Source: Nocardia acidivorans NBRC 108247
GTDB lineage: Bacteria; Actinomycetota; Actinomycetes; Mycobacteriales; Mycobacteriaceae
Direction: 5' to 3'
NCBI RefSeq assembly: GCF_001625085.1
Contig: NZ_BDAW01000040.1
Span: 1 to 64,000, forward strand
DNA: 64,000 nucleotides
Shown in pieces: positions 52,265 to 61,686 of this stretch; position 1 is the first letter of the stretch; the number at the start of each line of letters is the position of its first letter. The position numbers and the translations under genes are program-made. A model generated the notes under the pieces. It searched no databases. It was not told where the DNA came from and worked only from the letters and a program-made list of their open reading frames with translations.

Positions 52265-52687
52265 GCTGCGGTCCTGACCTCGAAGGGCCACCGCGTGGGC
52301 AAGCGGTGGAGTCCACGGCGATAGAGCAGACCCGACCCGGGCCTGCGAAAACTAGCCACTTGAATGAAATGACAAGCGCGACAGTGTGTTCCAGCGATAC
52401 CGATGGTAGGTCGACGAATCACGTAAGCGCAGCGGAATGCATAAACATGATGTCTGGTGTATTGCTATCGCCGGGGTGTCGCGATTTCGCGGCCTCGCAA
52501 TCGTGCGTTCGCGGGCGTTTCAGCCGGGTCTTCGACCAGCGTGCTGACCGGCCGGCACCGGCGATGATCTCGGCATTCGCAGCTTCACAAAAATAGCTGA
52601 ACCGACCGGGCTGTTCGTAGAATTCGCCGCGCCCGGGGGTGTGCTCGCATGGTGCTGGTCACAGCGCCCACGCGATAGGGTGGCTCT
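52265..52687. other. Intergenic region between divergent encapsulin and lipase/synthetase genes
   Basis: 423 bases with no recognised gene and noticeably more A+T than the surroundings (for example 52345-52480 and 52585-52625), as expected for two promoters. CCACCGC/GCGGTGG (52288-52294, 52303-52309) forms a hairpin in the encapsulin leader. TAGGGT at 52676-52681 is a good -10 for the rightward gene, seven bases before its ATG, so that transcript is probably leaderless. Confidence 0.5.
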
Positions 52688-55600
52688 ATGGCAAGCTCAT
52701 CTGGACGCGTTGGGGCGGATGACGCAGGTCACGAGCAGATTATGTCTGGGAGCGAAGCCGTGAAATTCAATACGAAGTCCGTTGTGGGGCCGATGCAGCG
52801 CCTGATGGCGACCGCCCAGAACGGACTCGAGGTGATCCGGTTCGGGGGACTGGTTCACGAGATCGAATCCTCGCCGTACGAGATCGCCGAGCGGAAGCGC
52901 ATGTATCGGCTGCGGCACTACTTCCCGGACGCGGAGGGAACCGACCGTCCGGTAGTGGTATTGGTGCCGCCCATCATGGTCACCGCCGAGATCTGGGATG
53001 TGAATGCCGCCGACGGGGCGGTCGGCATTCTGCACGCCGCCGGAATCGACTGCTGGGTGGTCGATTTCGGCTCACCCACCACCGAGGAGGGCGGCTGGGA
53101 CCGCGATCTCGCCGACCATGTGCTGGCGGTCAGCAGCGCCATCGACACGGTCAACGAATTGACCGGCCGCGGTGTGCATCTCATGGGCTATTCGCAGGGC
53201 GGCATGTTCGCATATCAGACTGCGGCCTACCGGCTCGGCAGCGGTGTGGAGTCGATCGTCACCTTCGGCAGTCCGGTGGACGCGGTCGCGGGCATCCCGT
53301 TCGGCATTCCCTACGGCGTCGCCTCGGGTGCGGCGGAGTTCCTGGCCGACCATGTGCTGAACCGGCTGCCCATCACCGATTCCATGGTGCGCCTGGGCTT
53401 CCAGGCCCTGGACCCGGTCAAGACCGCCAAGGCGCGGATCGACTTCCTGCGCCAGCTGCACGATCGCGAGGCCCTGCTGCCCAAGGAGCGCCAGCGCCGC
53501 TTCCTCGAGGCGGACGGCTGGCTCGGCTATCCCGGGCCCGCGCTCACCGATCTGCTCCGGCAGTTCATCAAGCACAATCGAATGATGCTGGGCGGCTTCG
53601 TCATTCGTGACCAGCCGATTTCGCTGGCCGATCTCAAATGCCCGATCCTGGCCTTCGTCGGCGAGGTCGACGATATCGGCCAGCCCGCCGCCGTCCGCGG
53701 TATCGTGCGCGCCGCGCCCAATGCCGAGGTGTACGAAGCCAGCGTGGTGGCAGGGCATTTCGGGCTCGTCTCGGGTTCCACCGCCACCAAGCACACCTGG
53801 CCGGTGGTGCGCGACTGGGTGAACTGGCTGAGCAAGCGCGGCGAACTGCCCCCGCAGATCGTGCCCATGAGCCAGGAGGTCGCCCGCAAGGGACCCAGCA
53901 CCGGACTCACCCGCGCCATGCACGCGGTCGGCAGCCTCGCCGAGGCGGGCGCGGGCCTGAGCAAGACCATCGAAGGGGTCGCCGGTCAAACCCTGCGCGG
54001 CACAGTCGAATTGACCGGTGAGGCGGCGCGCGCCCTGCCGCGCCTGACCCGCCTGGGCATGATCCAGCCGCATACCCGAATCTCGCTGGGCCGCTTGCTC
54101 TCCGAACAGGCGCGGCGCGGACCGGACCGGGAGGCTTTCCTTTTCGAGGATCGCGTGCACACGCATTTCGCGGTGAATCAGCGCATCGACAATGTGGTGC
54201 GCGGACTCATCTCGGTCGGCGTGCGGCCCGCCACCCGGGTCGGCGTGGTCATGGAGACCCGGCCCAGCGCCATGGTCGCCATCGCCGCGCTGTCGCGGCT
54301 CGGCGCCGTCGCGGTATTGCTCGCGCCCCGCAGCGAATTGACCAAGGTCGTCGCGCTGACCGGAACCAAACTGCTGATCACCGATCCGGAGAACCTGCCG
54401 GACGCGGCCGCCACCGGCACCCGCGTTCTGGTGCTCGGCGGCGGTGAGGCCCGCGGCCTGGACGTCCCCGCCGGATGCGATGTCACCGATCTGGAGAAGA
54501 TCGATCCCGCCGCGGTCACGCTGCCCGGCTGGTATCAGCCCAATCCGGGCCTCGCCCGGGAACTGGCGTTCATTCTGGTGACCGGCACCGGCGACCGCTT
54601 CGATATCAAGTACGTCACCAATCACCGCTGGGCGCTGTCCGCCTTCGGCACCGCCTCGGCCGCGGACCTCGGTCGCCGCGATACCGTGTACTGCCTTGCG
54701 CCACTGCATCATTCCTCCGGTCTGCTGGTCAGCCTGGGCGGCGCGGTGGCCGGTGGCAGCCGGATCGCGCTGGCCCGTTCGCTCGATCCGGCGCAGTTCG
54801 CGGCCGAGGTGCACCGGTACGGCGTCACCGTGGTCACCTACACCTGGACCATGCTGCGCGACATTCTCGACGCCGACACCTTCCCCAGCGGTCATCCGCA
54901 TCCGATCCGGTTGTTCATCGGCTCGGGTATGCCCGCGGGTCTGTGGCGGCGCACCCAGGAGCGTTTCGCCCCCGCCCGGGTGCTGGAGTTCTACGCCTCC
55001 ATCGAGGGAGATGTGGTGCTGGCCAATGTCTCCGGCGCGAAGATCGGCTCCAAGGGCCGCCCGGTGCCGGGCACGGCCAAGGTCGAACTCATCGCCTACG
55101 ACCCGCTGACCGATGAGATCCAGGTGGAGGATTCGGGTTTCGCGCGCCGCTGCGCCGAGAACGAGGTCGGACTACTCATCGGCACCGCCTCGGACACCGT
55201 GGACGTCTCCGCGGGCGGTCTGCGCGGGGTGTTCACCCCCGGCGATGCGTGGATGCCGACGGAGAACCTCTTCCGCCGCGACAGCGATGGCGACTACTGG
55301 CTGATGGACCGCCGCGACACCGTGATCCACACTCCGCGCGGGCCGGTCTACACCCAGCCGATCATCGATCTGCTCAACGACATCACCGCGGTGGATATGG
55401 AGGTCGCCTACGGTCTGCCCGCCGGTGATCGCACCCTCGCGGTGGCGGCGGTCAGCATTCGCGCGGGACTGCGGTTGTCGCCGAAGGATGTCACCGAGGC
55501 GCTGCGCGATCTGGCTCCCGATCAGCGGCCCGATCTGGTCTACGTGGTGGACGAGATTCCGCGCAGCTCCACCTTCCGGCCCTCCACCCGAGCGGTGCAG

Positions 55601-55705
55601 GCGGCGGGCCGTCCCGCGCCGGGCGATCGAACCTGGTGGTACAACCGGGAATCGGAGTCCTACGAGAACCTCACCGAGGAACTCGCCGAGCGGCTCTTCG
55701 CCTGA
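52688..55705 (+). CDS. Lipase/acyl-CoA-synthetase fusion (Rv1683-type)
   Basis: 1005 residues. N-terminal alpha/beta hydrolase of the PHB-depolymerase/PhaC type: VVLVPPIMVTAEIWDV, nucleophile S169 in LMGYSQGGMFAY, acid in AFVGEVDDIG, His in VVAGHFGLVSGS. A linker (about 400-470) leads to an AMP-binding-like domain. There the P-loop is altered (FILVTGTGDRFDIKYV instead of TSGTTGxPKG) and the final Lys motif is replaced by PRSSTFRPSTR, so classical adenylation is doubtful. Resembles mycobacterial Rv1683, linked to triacylglycerol/lipid turnover. ATG 52745 is an alternative start. Confidence 0.9.
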   Translation: MASSSGRVGADDAGHEQIMSGSEAVKFNTKSVVGPMQRLMATAQNGLEVIRFGGLVHEIESSPYEIAERKRMYRLRHYFPDAEGTDRPVVVLVPPIMVTAEIWDVNAADGAVGILHAAGIDCWVVDFGSPTTEEGGWDRDLADHVLAVSSAIDTVNELTGRGVHLMGYSQGGMFAYQTAAYRLGSGVESIVTFGSPVDAVAGIPFGIPYGVASGAAEFLADHVLNRLPITDSMVRLGFQALDPVKTAKARIDFLRQLHDREALLPKERQRRFLEADGWLGYPGPALTDLLRQFIKHNRMMLGGFVIRDQPISLADLKCPILAFVGEVDDIGQPAAVRGIVRAAPNAEVYEASVVAGHFGLVSGSTATKHTWPVVRDWVNWLSKRGELPPQIVPMSQEVARKGPSTGLTRAMHAVGSLAEAGAGLSKTIEGVAGQTLRGTVELTGEAARALPRLTRLGMIQPHTRISLGRLLSEQARRGPDREAFLFEDRVHTHFAVNQRIDNVVRGLISVGVRPATRVGVVMETRPSAMVAIAALSRLGAVAVLLAPRSELTKVVALTGTKLLITDPENLPDAAATGTRVLVLGGGEARGLDVPAGCDVTDLEKIDPAAVTLPGWYQPNPGLARELAFILVTGTGDRFDIKYVTNHRWALSAFGTASAADLGRRDTVYCLAPLHHSSGLLVSLGGAVAGGSRIALARSLDPAQFAAEVHRYGVTVVTYTWTMLRDILDADTFPSGHPHPIRLFIGSGMPAGLWRRTQERFAPARVLEFYASIEGDVVLANVSGAKIGSKGRPVPGTAKVELIAYDPLTDEIQVEDSGFARRCAENEVGLLIGTASDTVDVSAGGLRGVFTPGDAWMPTENLFRRDSDGDYWLMDRRDTVIHTPRGPVYTQPIIDLLNDITAVDMEVAYGLPAGDRTLAVAAVSIRAGLRLSPKDVTEALRDLAPDQRPDLVYVVDEIPRSSTFRPSTRAVQAAGRPAPGDRTWWYNRESESYENLTEELAERLFA

Positions 55706-55833
55706 GCGGCGTTCGGACAGTACGCCCACGACGATCGGCCGGGTCGGGGGTCCGGCCGATCACCGCTGTATCGACGAGTCTAGAGATCGCCGGTCCGGGC
55801 CCGCATCCCCGAAATTCTTGGGCTCGGCGGCCG

Positions 55834-55860
55834 TTGACATTTTTCGCGCGGCGGTAGCAT
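55834..55860 (+). promoter_or_regulatory. Promoter of methyltransferase gene
   Basis: Consensus -35 TTGACA at 55834-55839 and -10 TAGCAT at 55855-55860 with a 15-base spacer, slightly short. Predicted start at about 55867 next to the GTG start 55868, so leaderless. Confidence 0.6.
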
Positions 55861-55867
55861 CGGGAAG

Positions 55868-56509
55868 GTGAATCCCCTTGCCGCACGTGTGATGTCCACT
55901 GTTGCCGGTCAACTCGGCAATCCGCACGGCCTGTTGGGCAAGGGCACCGCGCTCATGCTCAATCGGGTCAATCGATTCCTGATCGACGAGGCGGTGGCCG
56001 CGGTCGCGCCGACGGCGGGGGAGACGGTCGCCGATATCGGATTCGGCGGCGGTGTGGGCCTGTCGCTGCTGCTCGACCGGGTCGGCCCCACCGGCACCGT
56101 GCACGGTGTCGAGATCTCACCGGATATGCTGCACCGCGCCAAGACCACCTTCGCGACCGCCATCGGCGCGGGCCGATTGCAGGTGCTGGCGGGCTCACTC
56201 ACCGAACTGCCGTTCGCCAGGGCCGGCCTGGACGCGGCGATCACGGTCAACACCATCTACTTCGTGCCCGAATTGGACCGCGTCTGTGCGGAATTCGCCC
56301 GCGTGCTCAGCCCGCAGGGCCGGGTCGCGGTCGGCATCGGCGATCCGGACGGCATGGCCAAGATGCCCTTCACCCAATTCGGCTTCCGGCTGCGCCCCGT
56401 CGCCGAGGTCATCGCCGCCCTGGAATCGGCCGGTCTGGTGGTGGAGGATCACGTTGTCGACCACAAGCCCATCCCCGGCCACATCCTCGTGGCCCGCCCC
56501 AAGAACTGA
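55868..56509 (+). CDS. Class I SAM-dependent methyltransferase (UbiE/arsM-like)
   Basis: 213 residues from GTG 55868. SAM motif I GETVADIGFGGGVGLSLLLD (about 46-65), acidic loop HGVEISPDMLHRAKTTF, motif TELPFARAGLDAAITVNTIYFVPELDRVCAEFARVLSPQGRVAVGIG (read in parts). N-terminus NPLAARVMSTVAGQLGNPHGLLGKGTALMLNRVNR is common to actinobacterial methyltransferases of unknown substrate. Monocistronic, own promoter. Confidence 0.88.
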   Translation: MNPLAARVMSTVAGQLGNPHGLLGKGTALMLNRVNRFLIDEAVAAVAPTAGETVADIGFGGGVGLSLLLDRVGPTGTVHGVEISPDMLHRAKTTFATAIGAGRLQVLAGSLTELPFARAGLDAAITVNTIYFVPELDRVCAEFARVLSPQGRVAVGIGDPDGMAKMPFTQFGFRLRPVAEVIAALESAGLVVEDHVVDHKPIPGHILVARPKN

Positions 56510-56565
56510 TTCGTTCCGCCGAGCCGAGATACCTGCACCGTGGCTATTTCGTCCACGGGCCGGTG

Positions 56566-56838
56566 TCAGCAGCCGACCAGGTTCCCCGAACGCGGACCGC
56601 GGCGGCCACTCCGGCGCGCCTCGATCGCGGCCTCGCTGAAGGCACTGATGCGCGCGTTCTCCCGCGACTCCCGCCAGATGAGCCGGCCTTGCAACCGCGG
56701 TGCGTCCCCGATCGGGAAGTAGGTGATGCGCGGGTGGGCGCGATAGCAGGAACCCTCGTCACCCACCACGAACGCACCCTCGCCGCCGCCGACGAGACTG
56801 ATGGCCTCCTGCAGGGCGGTCTTGCCGTGCCGGATCAT
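56566..56838 (-). pseudogene. LysR-type regulator, C-terminal remnant
   Basis: Minus-strand frame (open upstream to about 56890 as ECQGERTPEGRM) reads IRHGKTALQEAISLVGGGEGAF, VVGDEGSCYRAHPRITYFPI, GDAPRLQGRLIWRESRENARISAFSEAA. This matches the last third of a LysR substrate-binding domain (YFPIGDAP...LIWR...R...F). The HTH and first lobe are absent and the upstream DNA is the DegT terminator. A gene relic in the 449-base gap 56510-56958. Confidence 0.55.
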
Positions 56839-56901
56839 CCGGCCCTCGGGCGTGCGTTCGCCCTGGCACTCCTGCGTTTCCGCCGGACCGCGGTCTGAAC
56901 G

Positions 56902-56940
56902 CCGATCGGCCGGTCGCCGCGAAGGTGACCGGCCGATCGG
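56902..56940. terminator. Terminator of the aminotransferase/GT operon
   Basis: Perfect 14-base arms CCGATCGGCCGGTC (56902-56915) and 56927-56940 around an 11-base loop, 18 bases beyond the DegT stop on the minus strand. Confidence 0.8.
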
Positions 56941-56958
56941 TATTGTCGTGCGTGCCGG

Positions 56959-58098
56959 TCAGACGGTGAAGGCGGTGATGGCTTCGACGACGCGGTTCAG
57001 CTGCTGTTCGGTGAGACCGGGCCAGAGCGGAAGGCGGACAATGGTTCCGGAGAACTCCGCGCTGCGCACGCAGGGGGTGGGGGTGCGGCCCAGTTTCAGG
57101 CCCGCCGGGCTGGAGTCCAGCGGGATGTAATGGAACGGGGCCGAAATGCCCTGTGCGCCAAGGTACCTGATCAGGTCGTCACGACGGTCCTCGGTGGGGA
57201 CGCGCAGGAAGTACAGGTGCGCGGTGTGCTCGCGATCCTCGGGGACCGTCATGAGCTGAACGTCGTTGCGGGCGGCCCACTCCGGGAGCGCGGCCGCGTA
57301 GTGATTCCACACCCGATGCCGATTGGCCTGAATGGTGTCGAACTCCGCGAGCTGGGCGTCCAGGACGGCGGCGTTCAATTCGCTCGGCAGATAGCTCGAG
57401 CCGATGTCCTGCCAGGAGTACTTGTCCACCGCGCCGCGCAGGAAGCGCGCCCGGTCGGTGCCCTTCTCGCGCACGATCTCCGCACGCGCCATGAGGATCT
57501 CATCGGTGAGCAGCAGCGCGCCGCCCTCACCGCAGTGCACGTTCTTGGTGTCGTGGAAGCTCAGCGCACCGACCGTGCCGATGGTGCCCAGCGGCTGTCC
57601 GCGCCAGGTGCCGCCGAGACCGTGAGCGGTGTCCTCGATGAGCGCCAGCCCGTGCGCGTCCGCGATCTGCCGCAGCCGTTCCATATCCGCGCCGACGCCG
57701 CCGTAGTGGATGATCACCACCGCCTTGGTGCGCGGGGTCACCGCGGCGGCCACCGATTCGGGATCGATATTGCCGGTGGCCAGGTCGATATCGGCGAAAA
57801 CCACTGTGGCGCCGCGCAATGCCATGGCGGTCGCGGTCGAGGTGAAGGCGAAGCTCGGCACGATCACTTCGTCATCGGGCCCGAGTTCCAGCAGCAGCCC
57901 GGCCATTTCGAGCGCATGCGTGCACGAGGTGGTCAGCAGCGCGTACGGCGCGGCGGTGATATCGCGCAGTTTGGCGGTGGCCGCCGCGGTGAACGGGCCG
58001 TCGCCGTGGCTGTGATCCGACGACAGCACGGCTTCCACATTCGCCAGCTCACCCTTGGCACGGAACGGACGGCTGAAGATGATGCGATCAGTGCTCAC
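56959..58098 (-). CDS. DegT/DnrJ/EryC1/StrS sugar aminotransferase, WecE (RffA)-like
   Basis: 379 residues. PLP Schiff-base K185 in LSFHDTKNVHCGEGGALLL, LLTTSCTHALEMAGLLLELGPDDEVIVPSFAFTSTATAMALRGA (read in parts; PLP and substrate pocket), VIIHYGGVGADMERL, and SSYLPSELNAAVLDAQL. The HDTKNV motif and SCTHALE point to dTDP-4-keto-6-deoxyglucose 4-aminotransferase (to dTDP-4-amino-4,6-dideoxygalactose), as in E. coli WecE. It overlaps the glycosyltransferase gene by 11 bases, so both act in one pathway. Confidence 0.9.
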   Translation of the reverse strand: MSTDRIIFSRPFRAKGELANVEAVLSSDHSHGDGPFTAAATAKLRDITAAPYALLTTSCTHALEMAGLLLELGPDDEVIVPSFAFTSTATAMALRGATVVFADIDLATGNIDPESVAAAVTPRTKAVVIIHYGGVGADMERLRQIADAHGLALIEDTAHGLGGTWRGQPLGTIGTVGALSFHDTKNVHCGEGGALLLTDEILMARAEIVREKGTDRARFLRGAVDKYSWQDIGSSYLPSELNAAVLDAQLAEFDTIQANRHRVWNHYAAALPEWAARNDVQLMTVPEDREHTAHLYFLRVPTEDRRDDLIRYLGAQGISAPFHYIPLDSSPAGLKLGRTPTPCVRSAEFSGTIVRLPLWPGLTEQQLNRVVEAITAFTV

Positions 58099-59203
58099 CC
58101 GGGTCGATCCCCCTCGCTCCTGCGTTGCTGTACTGGAAATCCTGGTCCGCGTCGGGCGAATGCCGTTGCACCGGTCGCGGTGTCGGCGAATCTACCGTCA
58201 AATACAGCGGTTTGCCCACGAGTACGTGCAAGGCCACACCGAGGTACTCGGCGATCAAGCCGAGCGAGAACAGCACCGCGCCCGAACACAGCAGCAGTAC
58301 CGTCATGAGCGAGGCCCAGCCTTCGGGATCGGTGCCGCTGTTGGTGAGCGCGTGATAGACCACCCACGTCGCCATCCCCACGCCCGCCAGCGCGAGCGTC
58401 ACCCCGAGCATGCTCACCAGGCGCAGACCGCGAGTTCCGCTGCACAGCACCATCTTCCAGAACAGCGAGAACAGTCGCCGGTAGTTGTACCCGGACTCCT
58501 CGCGCCCTTCCGCCCGCAACTGCACCGGCACCTGCGCCACATCGCTCACCACCCAGGTGAGCGCCACATCCAGATACACGCCATTGGAGGCGACCTGCGC
58601 CAGCTGCCGCGCGATATCGCCGCGAATCAGCCGATAGCTCTCGAACCGGGTCGAATCCGGGAACGCGAAAATCGTTGCCAGCACGATCTTCGCGCCGCGC
58701 GAGGTGATATTGCGCAGGAAGCCGTGCGGGCGGGTGTTGACCGGTTTGGAGTAGACCAGATCGGCGCGCCGGGCCATGGCCGCGTCCAGGAAGTCGGCGA
58801 TGAACGCCGGATCGTGCTGCCCGTCCTCATCCATGGTGACGGTCCAGTCGCCGGTGGCGGCGGCCATACCGGCGATGGTGGCGGCGTCCTGACCGTAATT
58901 GCGGCTCATCCACACCACCCGCACCTGCGGATAGGTCTGCTCCAACTCCTGGAGCACCACATCCGAGCGATCCGGTCCGTGATCATGCACGAGCACGATC
59001 TCGTTCACCGTGAACTCCGCGCCCGCGGGTGTGCGCACCGGTCCGCTGAGCTTGTCCAACTCGGCGACGAGCGCGGCGATGGTGTCCTGTCCGCGATAGA
59101 CGGGGACCACGACGGAGACGGCGTGCACCCGCGTCGGTCCGTTCGGACCGGAGGTGACGCTCGGAGCGGTCTGCGACCGGAGCGGGCGAGACGGAATCGG
59201 CAT
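58088..59203 (-). CDS. GtrB/ArnC-like polyprenyl-phosphate glycosyltransferase (GT2)
   Basis: 371 residues. GT-A domain: HAVSVVVPVYRGQDTIAALV, EIVLVHDHGPDRSDVVLQEL, VWMSRNYGQDAATIAGMAAATGDW, metal motif VTMDEDGQHDP, and ESYRLIRGDIA. Two C-terminal TM helices (about 265-285 and 300-325: MLGVTLALAGVGMATWVVYH, LLLCSGAVLFSLGLIAEYLG), the GtrB/ArnC plan. Transfers a sugar from a nucleotide donor to polyprenyl phosphate at the inner face. Probably uses the sugar made by the overlapping aminotransferase. Confidence 0.9.
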   Translation of the reverse strand: MPIPSRPLRSQTAPSVTSGPNGPTRVHAVSVVVPVYRGQDTIAALVAELDKLSGPVRTPAGAEFTVNEIVLVHDHGPDRSDVVLQELEQTYPQVRVVWMSRNYGQDAATIAGMAAATGDWTVTMDEDGQHDPAFIADFLDAAMARRADLVYSKPVNTRPHGFLRNITSRGAKIVLATIFAFPDSTRFESYRLIRGDIARQLAQVASNGVYLDVALTWVVSDVAQVPVQLRAEGREESGYNYRRLFSLFWKMVLCSGTRGLRLVSMLGVTLALAGVGMATWVVYHALTNSGTDPEGWASLMTVLLLCSGAVLFSLGLIAEYLGVALHVLVGKPLYLTVDSPTPRPVQRHSPDADQDFQYSNAGARGIDPGEH

Positions 59204-59385
59204 CAGCTGGATCGACTTTCGATGACGGTGCGTGCCGGAACTCCACGGCGAATGACAGAGCCCGAACCGCGCTGAACTCTAACACGGTGCAGGTGGCGGC
59301 TTCCGGGGTGCGACATCATCACCGCATCATTCTTGCCGTACAGCTTGCTGCCGCTGAGCGCGACGCCCTGTAGGGTCTGGAACTC

Positions 59386-61686
59386 GTGGTGGAAAGTGCA
59401 TTTTCGACGGTGGCGGAGACCGCCGGAACCGGGCCATCGGACAGCTCGGACAAGCGCGAGGTGTACCGCTGGGGAGTCGTCACCGCGATCGGTGTGACCC
59501 TCGGCTATGTCGCGGTCCTGCTGGCCAATGCCCGCCACTTCTATACCGACGACAGTGAATCGCAGTACACCGGGCTATGGGTGTTCTTCGGGCGCGCCTT
59601 TCGCGACGGCCAATTCCCGTTCCTGATTCCGCAGCAGTGGATGTCGGGCAATTACACCAATGAGGAAGCGGGACTGTTCAACCCGCCGCAGCTGCTGATC
59701 GATCTGATCGCGCCCTCGGTGCCGAATCTCGCGGTGTACGCCACCATCGTCAAACTCGTCTTCGCGATCATCGCCGGGCTCGGGGTGTACCGCGTCTGCC
59801 TGGCCTACGGCGGTCGCGCGCAGTGGGCGGCGGTCGCGGGTGTGGCCTTCCCGTTCACCGGCTTCTTCCTGTTCTTCGACGAGGCCAGCTGGTTCACCGC
59901 CATGAGCGGTACCGCCTGGATGATCCACGCCTGGGCCTCCTCGGTGCGCTATGCCCGCGGTAGGGGTGGCCCGATCCCGGTCTTCGTGTACCTGTACCTG
60001 GCCATCTCGGTGCAGTACGTATTCCCGGCGGTCGAGGCCGCCATCATGCTGGTCGCGGTCGCGGTGGGCGAACTGGTGTGGCGCGGGCGCGCCGCCTGGG
60101 CCCCGCTGACCCGGCTGACCGCGGCCGCCGCCTGTGCGGGCGCGGCGGGGCTGATCACCTTCCTGCCGAGCATGCTCTCGGCCAAGGTGAGCTGGCGCGG
60201 CACCTCGCAGATCAATAACGACCAGTTCCTCACGGTGCCGTGGTCGGAATCGCTGAACGCCAGCCTGCCCAGCACGCTGCCCGCCTTCAATTCCTGGTGG
60301 GGGTATGTCCAGCCGCTGCCCATGGTCTATATCGCCTGGTTCCTGATTCCGGCGCTGGCGTTCATCGACTGGCGCGCGGCCAAGGCGTATTGGAAGGAGC
60401 TCACCTCGATCGCGATCTTCGCGATGGTGATGCTCATGTGGACCGCCGGGCCCGGCACCATCGGACCGCTGCGCTGGCCCGCGCGCGTGCTGCCCATGCT
60501 GGCACTCGGACTGCTGGTGCTGGTGTGCGTACTGCTCGGCCGCTTCGGCACGGTGCGCGATTGGCGCGATCGCGGGATCGCGGCGGGCGTACTGATCCTG
60601 CTGCTGTGGGTGCGCACCTTCTCCGCCGATCCGCACCGGGTGCTCTGGCATGTGCTCTCCGCGGTGGTGGTGGGGCTGCTGGTGGCTGGTGTGGTGTGGC
60701 TGGGCCGCACCCGGGGCACCGCGGCGGCGGTCGCGCTGACCATCCTCGCCATGTTCCCGATCACCTATTTCCAGGTGCGCAGTGTGCAGCCGACGCCCAT
60801 GTCCTGGAATCTGCCCGCCAACCGCGAGGAGGCCAAGGCGGCGTTCCCGAAGTTCACCGGCGGCACCACCCTTCAGCTCGGTGATCGCGGCCTGCTGCAA
60901 CCGGCGGACAAGAGTCTGGACGGTGCGTACGGCTCGCTGGTGTGGGGCAACTACGCCAAGGATCTCGAACTCGACTACGTGAACGGGTATACGCCCAACG
61001 GGCACTTCTACTTCGGCGAGATGCTCTGCATGCGCTGGGACGGCAGCACCTGCCCGGACGCGTACCGGCGCATGTTCACCCCCGAGCCGACCACCGGGCG
61101 CGTACTCGCCGATCTCATGCTGATCGACCGAATCGTCTTGCAGAAGGCCATGTTCCCCGATGCCGGGACCCAGCCGGCCCCGGACGGCTGGCACTTCGTC
61201 GACGTGCCCGGACATCAGAAGTACATCTGGGTGCTCGAGCGCGACAACGGGCCGATCTCCACGGTCAACGGCCGCATCGGCGATGCGACGAATGTCGAGG
61301 CCACCTCGCTCTCGGAATCGGGCACCAGCAGTGTGGTGCGGGTGTCGTCGGAGAACGGCGGTCGCATCACCTTCGCCCGCCTGGGCTGGCCCGGCTATCG
61401 CGTCACCCTGAACGGGAAGACCATCCCATTCACCACCGTCGCGAAATCCTTTGTCGCCGTGGATATTCCGGCGGGCACCAGGAACGCTGAACTCGATGTC
61501 ACCTGGCGTCCGCCGGGCTGGAAGATCGGCATCGGCTCCGCCGCGGCGGGGGTCCTCGGTATCGGTGTCCTGCAATGGCTCTACCTGCGCACCCGCCGCC
61601 GCGGTGACGAGGGCGGCGAGGGCGGCGACGACGTCACCCCCGTGCCTCCCGACCCGAAACGCGAACTGGTGGAATCGGTTTCGTGA
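59386..61686 (+). CDS. Large multispanning membrane protein, GT-C/YfhO-like
   Basis: 766 residues from GTG 59386 (or GTG 59389), with TAGGGT at 59371-59376 as -10. About 11-12 TM segments; first extracellular loop ARHFYTDDSESQYTGLWVFF holds acidic residues (DD) placed as in GT-C glycosyltransferases, and WMSGNYTNEEAGLFNPPQLL follows. The C-terminal 250 residues are an extracytoplasmic beta domain (IGDATNVEATSLSES, GRITFARLGWPGYRVTLNGK), as in YfhO proteins. Ends with an acidic tail. Overlaps gtrA by 4 bases. Confidence 0.8.
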   Translation: MVESAFSTVAETAGTGPSDSSDKREVYRWGVVTAIGVTLGYVAVLLANARHFYTDDSESQYTGLWVFFGRAFRDGQFPFLIPQQWMSGNYTNEEAGLFNPPQLLIDLIAPSVPNLAVYATIVKLVFAIIAGLGVYRVCLAYGGRAQWAAVAGVAFPFTGFFLFFDEASWFTAMSGTAWMIHAWASSVRYARGRGGPIPVFVYLYLAISVQYVFPAVEAAIMLVAVAVGELVWRGRAAWAPLTRLTAAAACAGAAGLITFLPSMLSAKVSWRGTSQINNDQFLTVPWSESLNASLPSTLPAFNSWWGYVQPLPMVYIAWFLIPALAFIDWRAAKAYWKELTSIAIFAMVMLMWTAGPGTIGPLRWPARVLPMLALGLLVLVCVLLGRFGTVRDWRDRGIAAGVLILLLWVRTFSADPHRVLWHVLSAVVVGLLVAGVVWLGRTRGTAAAVALTILAMFPITYFQVRSVQPTPMSWNLPANREEAKAAFPKFTGGTTLQLGDRGLLQPADKSLDGAYGSLVWGNYAKDLELDYVNGYTPNGHFYFGEMLCMRWDGSTCPDAYRRMFTPEPTTGRVLADLMLIDRIVLQKAMFPDAGTQPAPDGWHFVDVPGHQKYIWVLERDNGPISTVNGRIGDATNVEATSLSESGTSSVVRVSSENGGRITFARLGWPGYRVTLNGKTIPFTTVAKSFVAVDIPAGTRNAELDVTWRPPGWKIGIGSAAAGVLGIGVLQWLYLRTRRRGDEGGEGGDDVTPVPPDPKRELVESVS

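Noticed and set aside
56563-56898. 111-codon plus-strand open frame
   Set aside because: Shadow of the minus-strand LysR remnant, without ribosome site or similarity.
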